64,000 nt of DNA, from contig NC_080042.1 in the NCBI RefSeq assembly GCF_012489685.1, positions 53,000,066 to 53,064,065 of the forward strand, read 5' to 3'. Positions 8,571-18,358 of this stretch are shown piece by piece. Position numbers and translations under genes: made by a program. Position 1 is the stretch's first letter. Every line of letters starts with the position of its first letter. The notes below the pieces were generated by a model that saw only the letters and a program-made list of their open reading frames with translations, was not told the DNA's origin and searched no databases. This stretch comes from Lotus japonicus. Lineage: Eukaryota; Streptophyta; Magnoliopsida; Fabales; Fabaceae.

Positions 8571-10676
8571 ATGGGGAAGCCTACCCAGAAGAAGAAGGGC
8601 AAGACCGTAGACGAGGCTTCGGGCGTGGCCTTAACTTCTAGGCCCCGGTCAGGGGCCCCCAAGAATAAGAAGATCGACCGGGAGAAGTACCCGCATCTGA
8701 AGGGGGACGAGGCCGTGTATGACAAGTGGTGCCGCACCATTCTCGCTCTCCCGTCGGAGTACGCAAACGAGAAGGAGGATTATTTCTGGAGTCAGCGTTT
8801 TATGTCGCAGACTCAGATCGGCCCCGGTCACATGGTGTATTCGCCGGGCAAGGAGGAGCGGCTACCTCACACCCCGCCGTTCGGGGTGTACATGCATATC
8901 TACACCATGAAGAAGGTGAGGGTGAGGATGCCACTCACGGACTTTCAATGTGACGTTCTTCGCCATATGGGGGTCGCGCCGTCGCAGCTCCATCCCGGCG
9001 CTTGGGGTTTCGTACGGGCGTACGAGGTTGCTTGCGTCTTGTTTGGCCAGAAGCCGTCGATTCCGCTCTTTTTCCATTTATTCGAGGTGGCCCACACTCA
9101 AGGATATGGCGGGCACGGTATCGTGACCTTGAGGTCGGGTAAAGACCTCCAGATCTTTCACCCGTTCGCAGAGTCTTACCGGGACTTTAAAGATCAATTC
9201 TTCCGGGTGGCGCCTATTACTCCGCCCCCTCACTGGTGGTTCGAGAGGGCCCCGAACGGCGGCAGTCGCGCCCGGTTCCCGCTGACTTGGAACGCCAAGC
9301 ACTACGACGTAAAGATCAGTGCTTTTGGTTACGAGGCCGGGGCCTTGTCGGAAGTGGACTTGGCCTTCAAAAACCTCTTGGTGGCTGCCATACGGAAGGA
9401 AGTAAGGGGTAATCCACCCAAAGAATTCTGCATACGGCCGTTGTGTTGTTACGATCTTTGTACTTATAGCGTTCGTAAGAACGCTTGCTTGTTGCGCGAG
9501 AGAGGTAGGGTGTTTTTGTTACTATGTCCAAAGTGTTGTGTGCCCTTTCGTCTTACTAATTTTCTTCTTGTAATCTGTTTGCAGGTGCTAAGATGGAGAT
9601 CAATGCTGCCTTGGTCGCTGCTCTACAGGTTCCAGTTGATGAGGTCGAGACTGACAGTGAGGGGGAGCAGGAGGTGCCCCGAGACGAGGGTGATGGGCTT
9701 GGCAACCAGGAGCAGCCTTTAGCCGGGGCTAACCCCGTTGGGGCCGGTCATAGTGGCCCGGTCGGTGGCGAAGAAAACGTAGACCCCGGGTCGGGCTCAG
9801 GGAATCCCGAACGTCAGCCGGAGGGTTCCCTTGAGGGGAATAGGGCCAGCTCAGAGCGCCCGGCCAAGAGGACACGCCGCTCCTCAGGCGAGGGGGTCCG
9901 TTCCCCTGAACGAGCGACTCCGATTGCTCAAGTGGGTCCCACGGAGCCAATTTCTGTGTGGGGTCGAGATGCGGTGGACACGGACGAGCACAACAACCAA
10001 ATCGATGATCTGGTGTACAATGAGCTTTGACCAGTCGTTCCTGAGCACAAAGGAACCCTACAATCTCTTGAACTTTGCTCTGAAAGCAGTGCTTCAGACT
10101 GCCTCCGTCATTCGGCATGTGCAGCAGGGGCCGGTGCTCGACGTGGAAGAGGTCAAGGAGCAGTTGAACGCCGCCGAGGATAAGTTCGCTAAGGCGGACA
10201 AAGAGTTGGCTGACTCCAAGAAATCGGTTCAAGAGCTGACCGCTGCTAAGGCGAAGTTACAAGGGGAGGTGCATGAGGTGACGGCCACGGCCAAGAAGTT
10301 TGCGGAGAAACTGGAGCTGAGCGAGAAGGATAATGATTGGCTGCGCTCCCGGGCGGAGAAAGCCGAGCAGGCACTGAAAGACGAGAAGGCTGCTCGAGAG
10401 AGAGAAGTTAAGGAGATGGAGACCCTGAAAGCAAGCAATGCCGAGCTCAAGAAGAAAGTTGCCGATCTGGGGGCTGAGAGAAAGAAGTTGAGGTCGAATC
10501 TGAAGGAGATTCACAAGGCTTCCTTCGACAATGCTCTGGCTCAGCTTGAGGTGGTCCATCCGGGACTGGATGTGGGCCCTCTTCACTACCGGAAGGTTGT
10601 GTTGGGGGGAAAGATCGGGACCCTGGACGACCAGAAGCAGTTTACTCCGACCTTTCCAGCCGAGCCAGCTCCTTGA
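8571..10676 (+). pseudogene. Tat antisense accessory gene, spliced, probable frameshift
   Basis: Runs antisense to gag-pol. Exon A 8571-9504 opens with a Lys-rich N-terminus, then a globular domain with blocks such as MPLTDFQCDVLRHMGVAP and QLHPGAWGFVRAYEV, which I recognise as the 'putative gypsy-type transposon' domain (PF04195-like, recalled). A predicted 80-bp intron 9505-9584 (GTAGGG...TTGCAG) joins exon A in phase to the frame of 9593-10030, an acidic/Gly/Pro-rich linker with an RPAKRTRR basic patch. The linker frame stops at TGA 10028-10030, while the natural continuation, a long Lys/Glu/Ala coiled coil, runs in another frame from about 10025 to 10676. This looks like one small indel near 10020. 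Known family architecture is N-domain, linker, coiled coil. Function unknown; transcription from its own promoter is inferred. Confidence 0.75.
9505..9584 (+). other. Predicted coding intron of the antisense gene
   Basis: GTAGGG donor at 9505, CTGTTTGCAG acceptor ending 9584, T-rich interior. Removing it joins exon A (934 nt, phase 1) to the open frame of 9593-10030. Unspliced reading gives a Cys/Leu-rich tail and an early stop at 9722. Confidence 0.6.
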
Positions 10677-10895
10677 AGTTCCTGTCTTTTCATTGTAATT
10701 TGATGTGTTTAATGACCGTCTTGCGTTTGTATAAACTTGTGGTTTTTCTTGTCTTAATTTTCGTTATGTGTTTGTAAAGACGTGTTGTTCCTATTCTTCA
10801 TCGTATTTGTAAGAACTTGTCCGTTTGCTATTTTGAATTTCAAGTAGTGTTATTACTTCTTTACCCGGTTCCCCGAACAGGGTACTTTAATGGTT

Positions 10896-11097
10896 ACGCT
10901 CCCGGTGGGTCTTTGTGCCCTATGGGTCTTTTATTACTTCGTGCCCGGCGGGTCTTGGTGCCCTATGGGTCTTTTATTATTTGGTGCCCGATGGGTCTTT
11001 TATTATTTTGTGCCCGATGGGTCTTTTATTATTTGGTGCCCGGCGGGTCTTGGTGCCCTATGGGTCTTTGATAATTTCGTGCCCGGCGGGTCTTAGA
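10896..11097. repeat. Minisatellite of about 26-bp units in the Tat element
   Basis: Degenerate tandem units built on GTGCCCGATGGGTCTT plus TTATTATT, with shorter units lacking the T-rich part. It sits between the 3' ends of the convergent antisense gene and gag-pol. The short ORFs through it are by-products. Confidence 0.85.
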
Positions 11098-11294
11098 TAG
11101 TTTGTCGATGCGGTTGTATATATTGCTAGTTCGAATAATTTAAATTCAACATAAAAACTGCTTCATTTCTGCGCTTGGAGCTCGTGGCTCTAGTCGTCTA
11201 CGGCTTGGACGAGATGGGTGTGTACCCTTGATTACAAAAGATTAAAGTAAAAGAAAACACTTGGACAGATAGCGGGTGCTTGGTCGGTCGCGGC

Positions 11295-14200
11295 TTAACT
11301 ATAGTATCTTCTCAGGTTGGTTGCGTTCCAGGTGCGAGGGATCTCTTTTCCTGCGAGGGTTTCCAGCTTGTATGCTCCCGTGCCAGTTGCTTCGACCACC
11401 CTATAAGGGCCTTCCCAGTTGGCTGCTAGCTTTCCCCGCTCGGTTGATCGTGCCCTGACGCTGGCCTTCCGGAGGACCAAGTCCCCTGTGGTAAAGGAGC
11501 GGAGAACTGCTTTCCTGTTGTAGCGGATGGCTGCCTGCTGCTTTGCGATTAGCTCTCTGCAGTTGGCTACCGCTCTCCTTTCAGCTAGGAGGTCGAGGTC
11601 TTCCCCTATGAGTTGATCGTTCTGGTTGGGGTCGAAACCCGCTGTCCGAGCGCTCGGTTCTCCTATTTCAGCCGGAATCACAGCTTCTGTGCCAAAGGTA
11701 AGGCGGTAAGGGCTCTCCCCCGTAGTCGAGTGCGGAGTGGTGCGGTATGCCCACAGGACGTGATCGAGCTGCTCGGCCCAGTCGCCCTTGGCACTCCCCA
11801 ATCTCTTCCGGAGGCCTCGGAGAATGACCCTGTTGGCCGACTCTGCCTGCCCGTTCGTCTGGGGGTGTTCGACAGAAGTGAATCGCTGCTTGATGTGTAG
11901 CCCGTCCAAGAGGTCCCTAAACCCTTTAGAGGTAAACTGGGTTCCATTGTCTGTGACCAGGACCCCGGGGACTCCGAACCTACTTATAACGTTCTTGTAG
12001 AAGAAGCGTTGCACTCGAGCTGTGGTGATCGTTGCTAGTGGCTCGGCTTCGATCCACTTGGTGTAGTAATCCACTGCTACTACCAAGTACTTGAGTTGGC
12101 CGGGTGCAGTGTCGAACGGGCCCAATAAATCCATGCCCCACTGGTGGAAAGGCCAAGGACTGACCAGAGAAGAAAGACGGGCAGGGGGAGCGTTGTGCAG
12201 ATCGGCGTGCCTCTGGCAGGGGTCACATTGCTTGACATGCTCCGCGGCGTCTTTCTCTAGGGTGGGCCAGTAATAGCCGGCTCTGAGTACCTTTCGGGCA
12301 AGGGAACGCCCGCCCGGATGGTGGCCGCAGCTGCCTTCGTGGATTTCTGCTAGGACGTAGGCTGCTCTGTCCTTAGCCAAGCACTTCAGAAGGGGGGTGG
12401 AGAATCCCCGCTTGAAGAGATCATCATTAACGATAGTGTACCAGGAGGCGCGTCGTACCAACTTCTTGGCTTCAGCTTTCTCCTCGGGCAGCCATCCTGA
12501 TCTGAGATACTTGATGATCGGGGTCCTCCAATCGTCTTCAGTACCGATCGGCATCATAACTTGTCCCACTGGACGATCGGGGTCAGCTACGTAGGGGAGG
12601 GCTAGGGTCCCCTGAATAACCGTTCCATTCAGGCCAGGCTTTCCCGTGCTGGCCAGTTTGGCCAGGGTATCTGCGCGATCATTCTGGGCTCTGGGGACGT
12701 GGCAGAATTCCACTTTGGTGAAGGTTGAAGCCAGTCGCTTCAAATGGGCCAAGTACTGCTCCAGGATGGGATCTTTTGCTTGAGCTTCACCGTTTGCTTG
12801 TGAGACGACTAGAAGTGAATCGCAGCAGACAAGTATCTCCTTAGCTCCCAGGTCTCGGGCTGTGACCAGTCCCGCAATGCAGGCCTCATACTCGGCCTGG
12901 TTGTTTGTAGTTGGGAAGTTAAAGCGGAGGGACTGTTCGACCACCATCCCGGTGCTACTTTGCAATACGATTCCAGCCCCGCCACCTTCCTTGTTGCTCG
13001 AGCCATCTACGTTGACCACCCAGGTAGTCTCGGCAGGGGGCTCTTCCTCATCGGTGAGTTCGACCAAGAAATCCGCTAGGACTTGTGCTTTAATGGCTCT
13101 CCTGGGCTCGTAGCGGATGTCATGCTCGGAGAGCTCGATGGACCAGCTTACCATCCGACCGGCTAGATCAGGCTTATGAAGGACCTGTCGGACCGGCTGA
13201 TCGGTTCGCACCACAATGCGATGAGCTTGAAAGTACCTCCTTAGGCGTCGCGCCGTGGTTAGTAGGGTCAGTGCCACCTTTTCCAGCATCTTATACCTGA
13301 GCTCCGCACCCTTCAATGAACGGCTGACAAAATAGACTGGTAGCTGCCTTCCTTCCTCTTCTCTGATTAGGACAGAGCTAACTGCTTTCTCCCGCACGGC
13401 CAGGTATAGGTATAGTGTCTCCCCTGGTTTTGGGCTAGTCAGAATAGGGGGGGAGGATAGGGTCTCCTTCAGCTGAGTGAAAGCAGCGTCGGCCTCCGCC
13501 GACCACTCAAAAGTCGCTCCCTTCTTCAGGAGGGTGTAAAGAGGCAGGGCCCGGAGAGCAGCCTTTGGCAAAAAGTGGCCGATCGCGGCCATGCGCCTGG
13601 CCAGCTGTTGGACTTCCTTGACTGTGCGCGGGCTCTTCATATTCATGATCGCCTGACATTTGTCAGGGTTCAACTCAATGCCGCAGTTGGTGAGCATGTA
13701 CCCCAGAAACTTCCCGCTTCGAACGCCAAAAGTACACTTGTCGGGGTTGAGGCGCATGTTGTGCTTCTTTAACTGCTCGAAAACGACTGCGAGGTCTGCC
13801 GCGTGGTCTCCTCCCTTTGGGGTCTTGACTATAATATCATCAATGTAGACTTCGACCGATTTCCCCATTAGGTCCCCGAAGATTCGGGTCATCATCCGTT
13901 GGTAGGTCGCCACTGCGTTGAGGCCGAAGGGCAGCATCGTGTAACAGTAGGTGCCCCGGTCGGTGATGAAGGCAGTTTTCTCTTCATCGTCCCTATGCAT
14001 GGGAATCTGGTTGTAGCCTGAATAGGCATCCATAAGAGAGAGGTATTCGTATCCCGAGGAACTGTCGACCAGCGCATCAATGCTCGGTAGGGGAAACGGG
14101 TCCTTGGGGCAAGCCTTGTTGAGGTCAGTGTAGTCGACGCACATGCGCCACTTCCCATTTGCCTTCTTGACTAAGACCACATTAGAGAGCCAGGTCGTGT

Positions 14201-16538
14201 ACTTGACCTCCCGAATGATTCCGGCCTGAAGCAACTCTGTGGTCTGTTGCTGGATAACCTGCTGCTTCTCAGCGCTCATCTGCCTCTTCTTCTGAGCAAC
14301 TGGTTTGAACTTCCGGTCGACGGAAAGTCTGTGGCTACAGAAGGCGGGGTCAATGCCGGGCATGTCGGCTGACGACCAGGGAAACAGCTTCCCATTGGAA
14401 AGTAGCAATTTTTCCATTCGTTTGGAGAGGTCTCGGGGAAGGTCCCGAGCTATGTTGGTAGTGTTCTCTGGAAGGGGACCGACCTGGATGGGGTGGGACT
14501 CCCCATCGGGTTTGAGGCGTTGGTCGTCTCTAGACTGGTCCACGCGGGGGTCAAGGTCGGTCATGAAACTGGTGTGTTGAACGTGAAAGTTGTTCTGCTG
14601 GTCGTGCATTTTGGACTTCTTCTTCTTCCTTTCCTCCCTGGCCAGTCTGCAGCTGGAGTTGTAGCAGCTCCTCGCCATTTCTAGATTGCCGCGTACTGGT
14701 ACCGCCCTTCCTGCCCAGGGGTACTTCAGCATCAGGTGGTGGGTGGATATGATCGCCCTGAAAGTGTTGAGGCTTGGCCTGCCAAGAATGGCGTTGTACG
14801 TCGTCGGACACTCCACCACCAGAAAGCGGGCTTTTATAGTCCTGCAAATTCTGTAATCTCCCAAGGAAAGGCAAGTATCAAAATATCCTAAGGGTAGGAC
14901 TCTGTCCCCTGTGAACCCAACCAAATCATGGTCGTAGGGGAGCAGGTCTTTCACCGATAGCCCTAAGCTCTTATAAGCATCATAAAACATAATGTCCGCG
15001 GAACTACCTGTATCGATGAGTGTCCTTCGGATCTTACCGTTGCCGATCAGAGCTTCAATGACGATGGGGTCATCTTCTTCGCCGGTGTCCTCGCCGTAAT
15101 CGTCCTCCGTGAAGGTTATGGCCACCTTCTGCCTTGGGGGGTGGAGGGACCCTGGTCGGGGCCGTCCAGCCGCTGACATGATGACGCGGGTACTCCTTTT
15201 CCGGCTGTTGTTGGTGGGACCGCCTGCGGCCCATCCTCCTGCTATTGAGCCGACGCTGACTAGATTATTCCCTTGTTGTCTTCTGACTTCATCCCGGCCG
15301 TGGCGGTCGGGGCTTCTTCGCCGTTCCCGGCTGCGTCCGCGACGCTCGGGGCTCCGGCGACGCTCGGGGCTGTGGCGACGCGGAGGAGACCTGTCGCGAC
15401 GTTCCACCGATCGGCGTTTGGGAGGAGACCGGTCTCGGTGTCTTGGAGGGGTCGGTGACCGTCTTGGGGGTGGCGAGCGCGGGCGCTGGAGGGCCCCCGT
15501 CGACACAGCTACATACCTGGACAGTCTTCCTGCTCGGATTAGTTCTTCCACCTTGTCCTTGAGGTTCAGGCACTCGTCAGTGTTGTGACCCGGGCTGTCG
15601 TGGAACTCACAGATTCTCTTGGAATCCAGCTTGTCCCCTCTCGTCAGGAGTGGGGGGGGACGGTCTCTGAGGTCGGTGGAGGCTTTCTCCCTCAGGATGC
15701 GTGAAAGGGAGGAGTTCAGTGGGGTATAACTATCGTACTTCTTTCGCTTCGACTTCCGTTCGTCCTGACCCTTCCGTCGGGACTCTCGGGTCGAAGGTTG
15801 GTCCTTATTTTCCTTCAACTTCGGCGGTCCTTTGATCGCGAGCGTCTGACTCGCGGCTCTTAGGGTCGCGGCATCTTCCATGTTTATGAATTTTTCTGCT
15901 CGAGCTAGGAATTCCTCCAGAGTGTTGGCGGGCTTGCCGTCCAGAGAGGTCAGGAACGGTCCTGGCGCAAGGGCTGCAGTAGCCAGGACCAACCTTGTGT
16001 CGGGGAGGAGTCCGGTGATATCACCGGCCTCCTTGTTGAACCGATTGAGAAATGCCTTCAGAGACTCCTTCTCCTTCTGCTTAACCAAGGCCAAAGTCTG
16101 CGCGGTCTTCGGTATGCTGCGCACCGAGGAATACTGGGCTAAAAAGCATGACACAACTCCGTTCCAGTCGTGCAGTGAGTTGCTCGGTAAATTCTGGAAC
16201 CAGTTCATGGGTCCTTTTCCAAGGCTCATGGGGAAACAGCGGCAGTATAAAGGGTTGCTGGCCCCAGCGTACTGCATCGCGCCCACGAAGAAGTTCACGT
16301 GTTCCTGCGGGTCGGTGTCTCCCTCGTAGAGCTTCACTTTGGGCCGTGCCCACCCCTGAGGGAAAGGAAACGCCATAATCTCAGGGGATAGGGGGCCTCC
16401 GATCGGCGCTGGGTAGGTGACAAGTGCGTTGCTGGCCCTGGGGCGGTTGTGCGTCTGGTCCCGGGTCGGGGTGGGGCTCCTGTGCCTAGAGGGGCTCCTG
16501 CGGGGAGAGTAGGGTCTCCGTGGTGTATGGCTAGCCAC
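11295..16538 (-). CDS. Gag-pol polyprotein of the Tat element
   Basis: A 1747-residue uninterrupted frame. The listed start is GTG, and the true gag start is upstream in another frame. Gag core lies near residues 60-230. A CX..H zinc-knuckle-like motif (CEFHDSPGHNTDEC) lies near 310. Protease DTGSSADI near 507, reverse transcriptase YIDD near 897, retroviral-type RNase H near 1030-1150, archaeal-type RNase H (VNVDGSS) from about 1173. Integrase HHCC finger ends CDPC near 1436; catalytic residues in WGMDLL (about 1468), VTDNG (about 1528) and QAESAN (about 1565). Oddity: the conserved RT block after LPFG reads LNAVATY, apparently one residue short of the usual LKNAGATY. Otherwise it looks capable of coding all enzymes. 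Confidence 0.93.
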   Translation of the reverse strand: MASHTPRRPYSPRRSPSRHRSPTPTRDQTHNRPRASNALVTYPAPIGGPLSPEIMAFPFPQGWARPKVKLYEGDTDPQEHVNFFVGAMQYAGASNPLYCRCFPMSLGKGPMNWFQNLPSNSLHDWNGVVSCFLAQYSSVRSIPKTAQTLALVKQKEKESLKAFLNRFNKEAGDITGLLPDTRLVLATAALAPGPFLTSLDGKPANTLEEFLARAEKFINMEDAATLRAASQTLAIKGPPKLKENKDQPSTRESRRKGQDERKSKRKKYDSYTPLNSSLSRILREKASTDLRDRPPPLLTRGDKLDSKRICEFHDSPGHNTDECLNLKDKVEELIRAGRLSRYVAVSTGALQRPRSPPPRRSPTPPRHRDRSPPKRRSVERRDRSPPRRHSPERRRSPERRGRSRERRRSPDRHGRDEVRRQQGNNLVSVGSIAGGWAAGGPTNNSRKRSTRVIMSAAGRPRPGSLHPPRQKVAITFTEDDYGEDTGEEDDPIVIEALIGNGKIRRTLIDTGSSADIMFYDAYKSLGLSVKDLLPYDHDLVGFTGDRVLPLGYFDTCLSLGDYRICRTIKARFLVVECPTTYNAILGRPSLNTFRAIISTHHLMLKYPWAGRAVPVRGNLEMARSCYNSSCRLAREERKKKKSKMHDQQNNFHVQHTSFMTDLDPRVDQSRDDQRLKPDGESHPIQVGPLPENTTNIARDLPRDLSKRMEKLLLSNGKLFPWSSADMPGIDPAFCSHRLSVDRKFKPVAQKKRQMSAEKQQVIQQQTTELLQAGIIREVKYTTWLSNVVLVKKANGKWRMCVDYTDLNKACPKDPFPLPSIDALVDSSSGYEYLSLMDAYSGYNQIPMHRDDEEKTAFITDRGTYCYTMLPFGLNAVATYQRMMTRIFGDLMGKSVEVYIDDIIVKTPKGGDHAADLAVVFEQLKKHNMRLNPDKCTFGVRSGKFLGYMLTNCGIELNPDKCQAIMNMKSPRTVKEVQQLARRMAAIGHFLPKAALRALPLYTLLKKGATFEWSAEADAAFTQLKETLSSPPILTSPKPGETLYLYLAVREKAVSSVLIREEEGRQLPVYFVSRSLKGAELRYKMLEKVALTLLTTARRLRRYFQAHRIVVRTDQPVRQVLHKPDLAGRMVSWSIELSEHDIRYEPRRAIKAQVLADFLVELTDEEEPPAETTWVVNVDGSSNKEGGGAGIVLQSSTGMVVEQSLRFNFPTTNNQAEYEACIAGLVTARDLGAKEILVCCDSLLVVSQANGEAQAKDPILEQYLAHLKRLASTFTKVEFCHVPRAQNDRADTLAKLASTGKPGLNGTVIQGTLALPYVADPDRPVGQVMMPIGTEDDWRTPIIKYLRSGWLPEEKAEAKKLVRRASWYTIVNDDLFKRGFSTPLLKCLAKDRAAYVLAEIHEGSCGHHPGGRSLARKVLRAGYYWPTLEKDAAEHVKQCDPCQRHADLHNAPPARLSSLVSPWPFHQWGMDLLGPFDTAPGQLKYLVVAVDYYTKWIEAEPLATITTARVQRFFYKNVISRFGVPGVLVTDNGTQFTSKGFRDLLDGLHIKQRFTSVEHPQTNGQAESANRVILRGLRKRLGSAKGDWAEQLDHVLWAYRTTPHSTTGESPYRLTFGTEAVIPAEIGEPSARTAGFDPNQNDQLIGEDLDLLAERRAVANCRELIAKQQAAIRYNRKAVLRSFTTGDLVLRKASVRARSTERGKLAANWEGPYRVVEATGTGAYKLETLAGKEIPRTWNATNLRRYYS

Positions 16539-17017
16539 CCGTTCGGCCGCGGGCGCTCTGCGACGTGCTTCCTGGTAGTAGGGGGTTGGATCGGGCCCCC
16601 GGTCGTCTCCTCTTCCTGTGAAAACGCTGGCGGGGGGCGCGATCGAGTTTCCTGCTCCTCCAGTTGTCGGAGGCGGGCGCGGAGCATGTGAATCTCTTCC
16701 TGAGCGTCTCGGATTCTCATACTACGGGCTTGCTCTCGCCCAGCCCCGTTGTCCTCTTCCATTGCCCGGATGCGAGCCTCCAAGCGGCAGAGTGCCTCGT
16801 GGGCCGCATGCGGGGTAATGGCTGCGGGTTCCGGTGAGCGGGGTGGTTGCGGTTGAGGAGTCGGGGGAGGAGGGTGTTGGGGAGGAGGAGGGGGGGTTCT
16901 GCGATCCGTAGTTTCGTTGATGGTCTCCACATGACCCTCAGGAGTTGGTGCAGGACGGCGTGATGTCTGACGTGTCTCTACCATAGCTTGCTGGTTGATG
17001 ACTTGAGGCGAAGGCAC
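16539..17017 (-). pseudogene. Gag N-terminal region of the Tat element, shifted frame
   Basis: Opens after the primer-binding site. The frame starting 17017, with an internal ATG giving MVETRQTSRR, is rich in Pro/Thr and then Arg/Glu (a probable coiled coil), and would be the N-terminus of Gag. It runs to a stop at 16334 in a frame different from that of gag-pol. The gag-pol frame is itself open and protein-like upstream to about 16620. The two frames therefore overlap and probably were joined before a small indel near 16600-16625. A programmed frameshift is the alternative, but I see no slippery site. Confidence 0.6.
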
Positions 17018-17045
17018 ACGGTGCTGGGAAGAGTTTTACCAGATC

Positions 17046-17063
17046 CCCACAGACGGCGCCAAT
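17046..17063 (-). promoter_or_regulatory. Primer-binding site of the Tat element
   Basis: Two bases after the 5' LTR the minus strand reads TGGCGCCGTCTGTGGG, the tRNA-complementary type (Asp-like 3' end) common in Tat and Athila elements. Confidence 0.8.
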
Positions 17064-17596
17064 TGATCTGGGAGAGACCAAGCTACCCGTTGACAAGGGG
17101 TAGGAGAAGAGGGATCTGGACGTGTTGAAGACGCTCCAAGTAGGCAAGGTCCCGGGAGGGGCTCCTGCAAGACACTCCGATGCTAAAGTCAGTGAGGGGA
17201 AATGTAAGAATGGTGAAGATGGAGAGAATACGTTACCTTTAGATAGAAGGAGTGTTCCCTTTATATAGGAGAGGCAGGATTAGGGTTGGAGCCATGCAAC
17301 GTCATGCATGGCTCGTGCATGGGGGCATGGATCACCGTTGGATCCCCTGCAGAGGAACAGTGATCCAACGGTCTGGGGGGCCCTACGGACCTGCACCAGC
17401 CAACCTACCCCTAGGGTAGTTGGCCTAGGTCAACCCCTATGTAGTGGGCCCCGGGTTCCTTGTCCTCACCCTTAGTGGTGGGGCTCGGGAGTAGAGGGCT
17501 CTTGGCTTCCCCCAGACGGCCCCTTATCTGGGACTTTTGGTGGGTCCGGCCCTGTCCTAGGTCCCCTGTCCGTCTCCGGTCAGGGTTCCCGGAACA
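17064..17596 (-). repeat. 5' LTR of the Tat element
   Basis: 533 bp, 8 substitutions from the 3' LTR at 6512-7044, followed by the duplicated target ATATC. A minus-strand TATA box (TATATAAAGG) at about 17258-17267 is the likely gag-pol promoter. Confidence 0.93.
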
Positions 17597-17601
17597 ATAT
17601 C

Positions 17602-18358
17602 CTAACTCATTACATGGCTTGCCTTTTATAGGCTTTCAAATCTAATAAAATAGTGAAATTTAATGATGAAGAAATCCCAAGGACTGGATGTCTACGAGAT
17701 AAAGACAAAAGCATGAGCTGTTGGGATAGTTATATACGTGTAGGATTGTCAAGAGAATGGCAATTGATTTAGCACTTGAATTGCATTGTCATGCTTAAAT
17801 AGGAAAATGATTCAGCATGGGAATTGAAGTGTCATGCTTAATGACACTCTGTGACCGTGCCACGCAAGGGAAAAATTGAAGTTATAAAATATGCTAGTGA
17901 TGAAGGTGAATATATATGTAATGAGATGATTTTGGTAGTGTAGGATTTAACTCTTAGAGCTATAGAAAAATATTAGAGAGATGAGTCATCATCCTAAAAA
18001 TTATTAGAGACTCTTTGATATAATATAAGATTACTTTCAGCAAGTTTAAGTGATCAAGGAACAAAATATTAACAAAATATTATATAAAGTTACACAAATA
18101 TACATATACATATATTAGCCAAACACGTAACCCCCTTTTTTTCTTTCTTTGTTCAACTTTTATCTTTTCTTTTCTTTTTCTTTTTAATAGGTTTTCTTCT
18201 TTATTTTAGGAAGAAATTAATAATAATATTAGCAATCCAATCATTTATATAAACACACAAGATACAAACAACACATCAACTTAAGCTTAATAGCGTTGTT
18301 CGCCCTTAAGCCGATAAGTAACTATTTAATTAAATCCTTAATATACCTGGGTCTTACA
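17602..18358 (-). repeat. Tekay-like LTR, left copy, second fragment
   Basis: Continues the LTR broken at 6511. It matches 21922-23609 of the right LTR apart from the 929-bp insertion there, and ends GGGTCTTACA, which is TGTAAGACCC, the LTR start on the minus strand. Confidence 0.88.

Larger units (their letters stand above)
6512..17596 (-). mobile_element. Ty3/gypsy Tat-clade LTR retrotransposon, complete, minus strand
   Basis: An 11,085 bp element with 533-bp LTRs on both sides and the target duplication ATATC (6507-6511 and 17597-17601). The undisturbed site is visible in the sister LTR near 21920. Order on the minus strand: 5' LTR, primer-binding site, gag-pol, minisatellite, antisense accessory gene (plus strand), small sense ORF, polypurine tract, 3' LTR. 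An archaeal-type RNase H after the retroviral-type one, and an antisense gene after pol, are hallmarks of the Tat clade (Retand/Grande type). I count 8 differences between the 533-bp LTRs, about 1.5%, so the insertion is fairly recent. Confidence 0.95.

Noticed and set aside
9729..10232. 167-residue minus-strand ORF over the antisense gene
   Set aside because: Shadow of the GC-rich linker; the plus-strand reading has the recognisable architecture.
10817..11100. Three overlapping ORFs rich in Gly/Leu/Phe
   Set aside because: Translation of the minisatellite in three frames.
15109..15588. 159-residue plus-strand ORF over gag-pol
   Set aside because: Arg/Gly-rich shadow of the Arg/Pro-rich gag C-terminus on the other strand; no own promoter or conservation seen.
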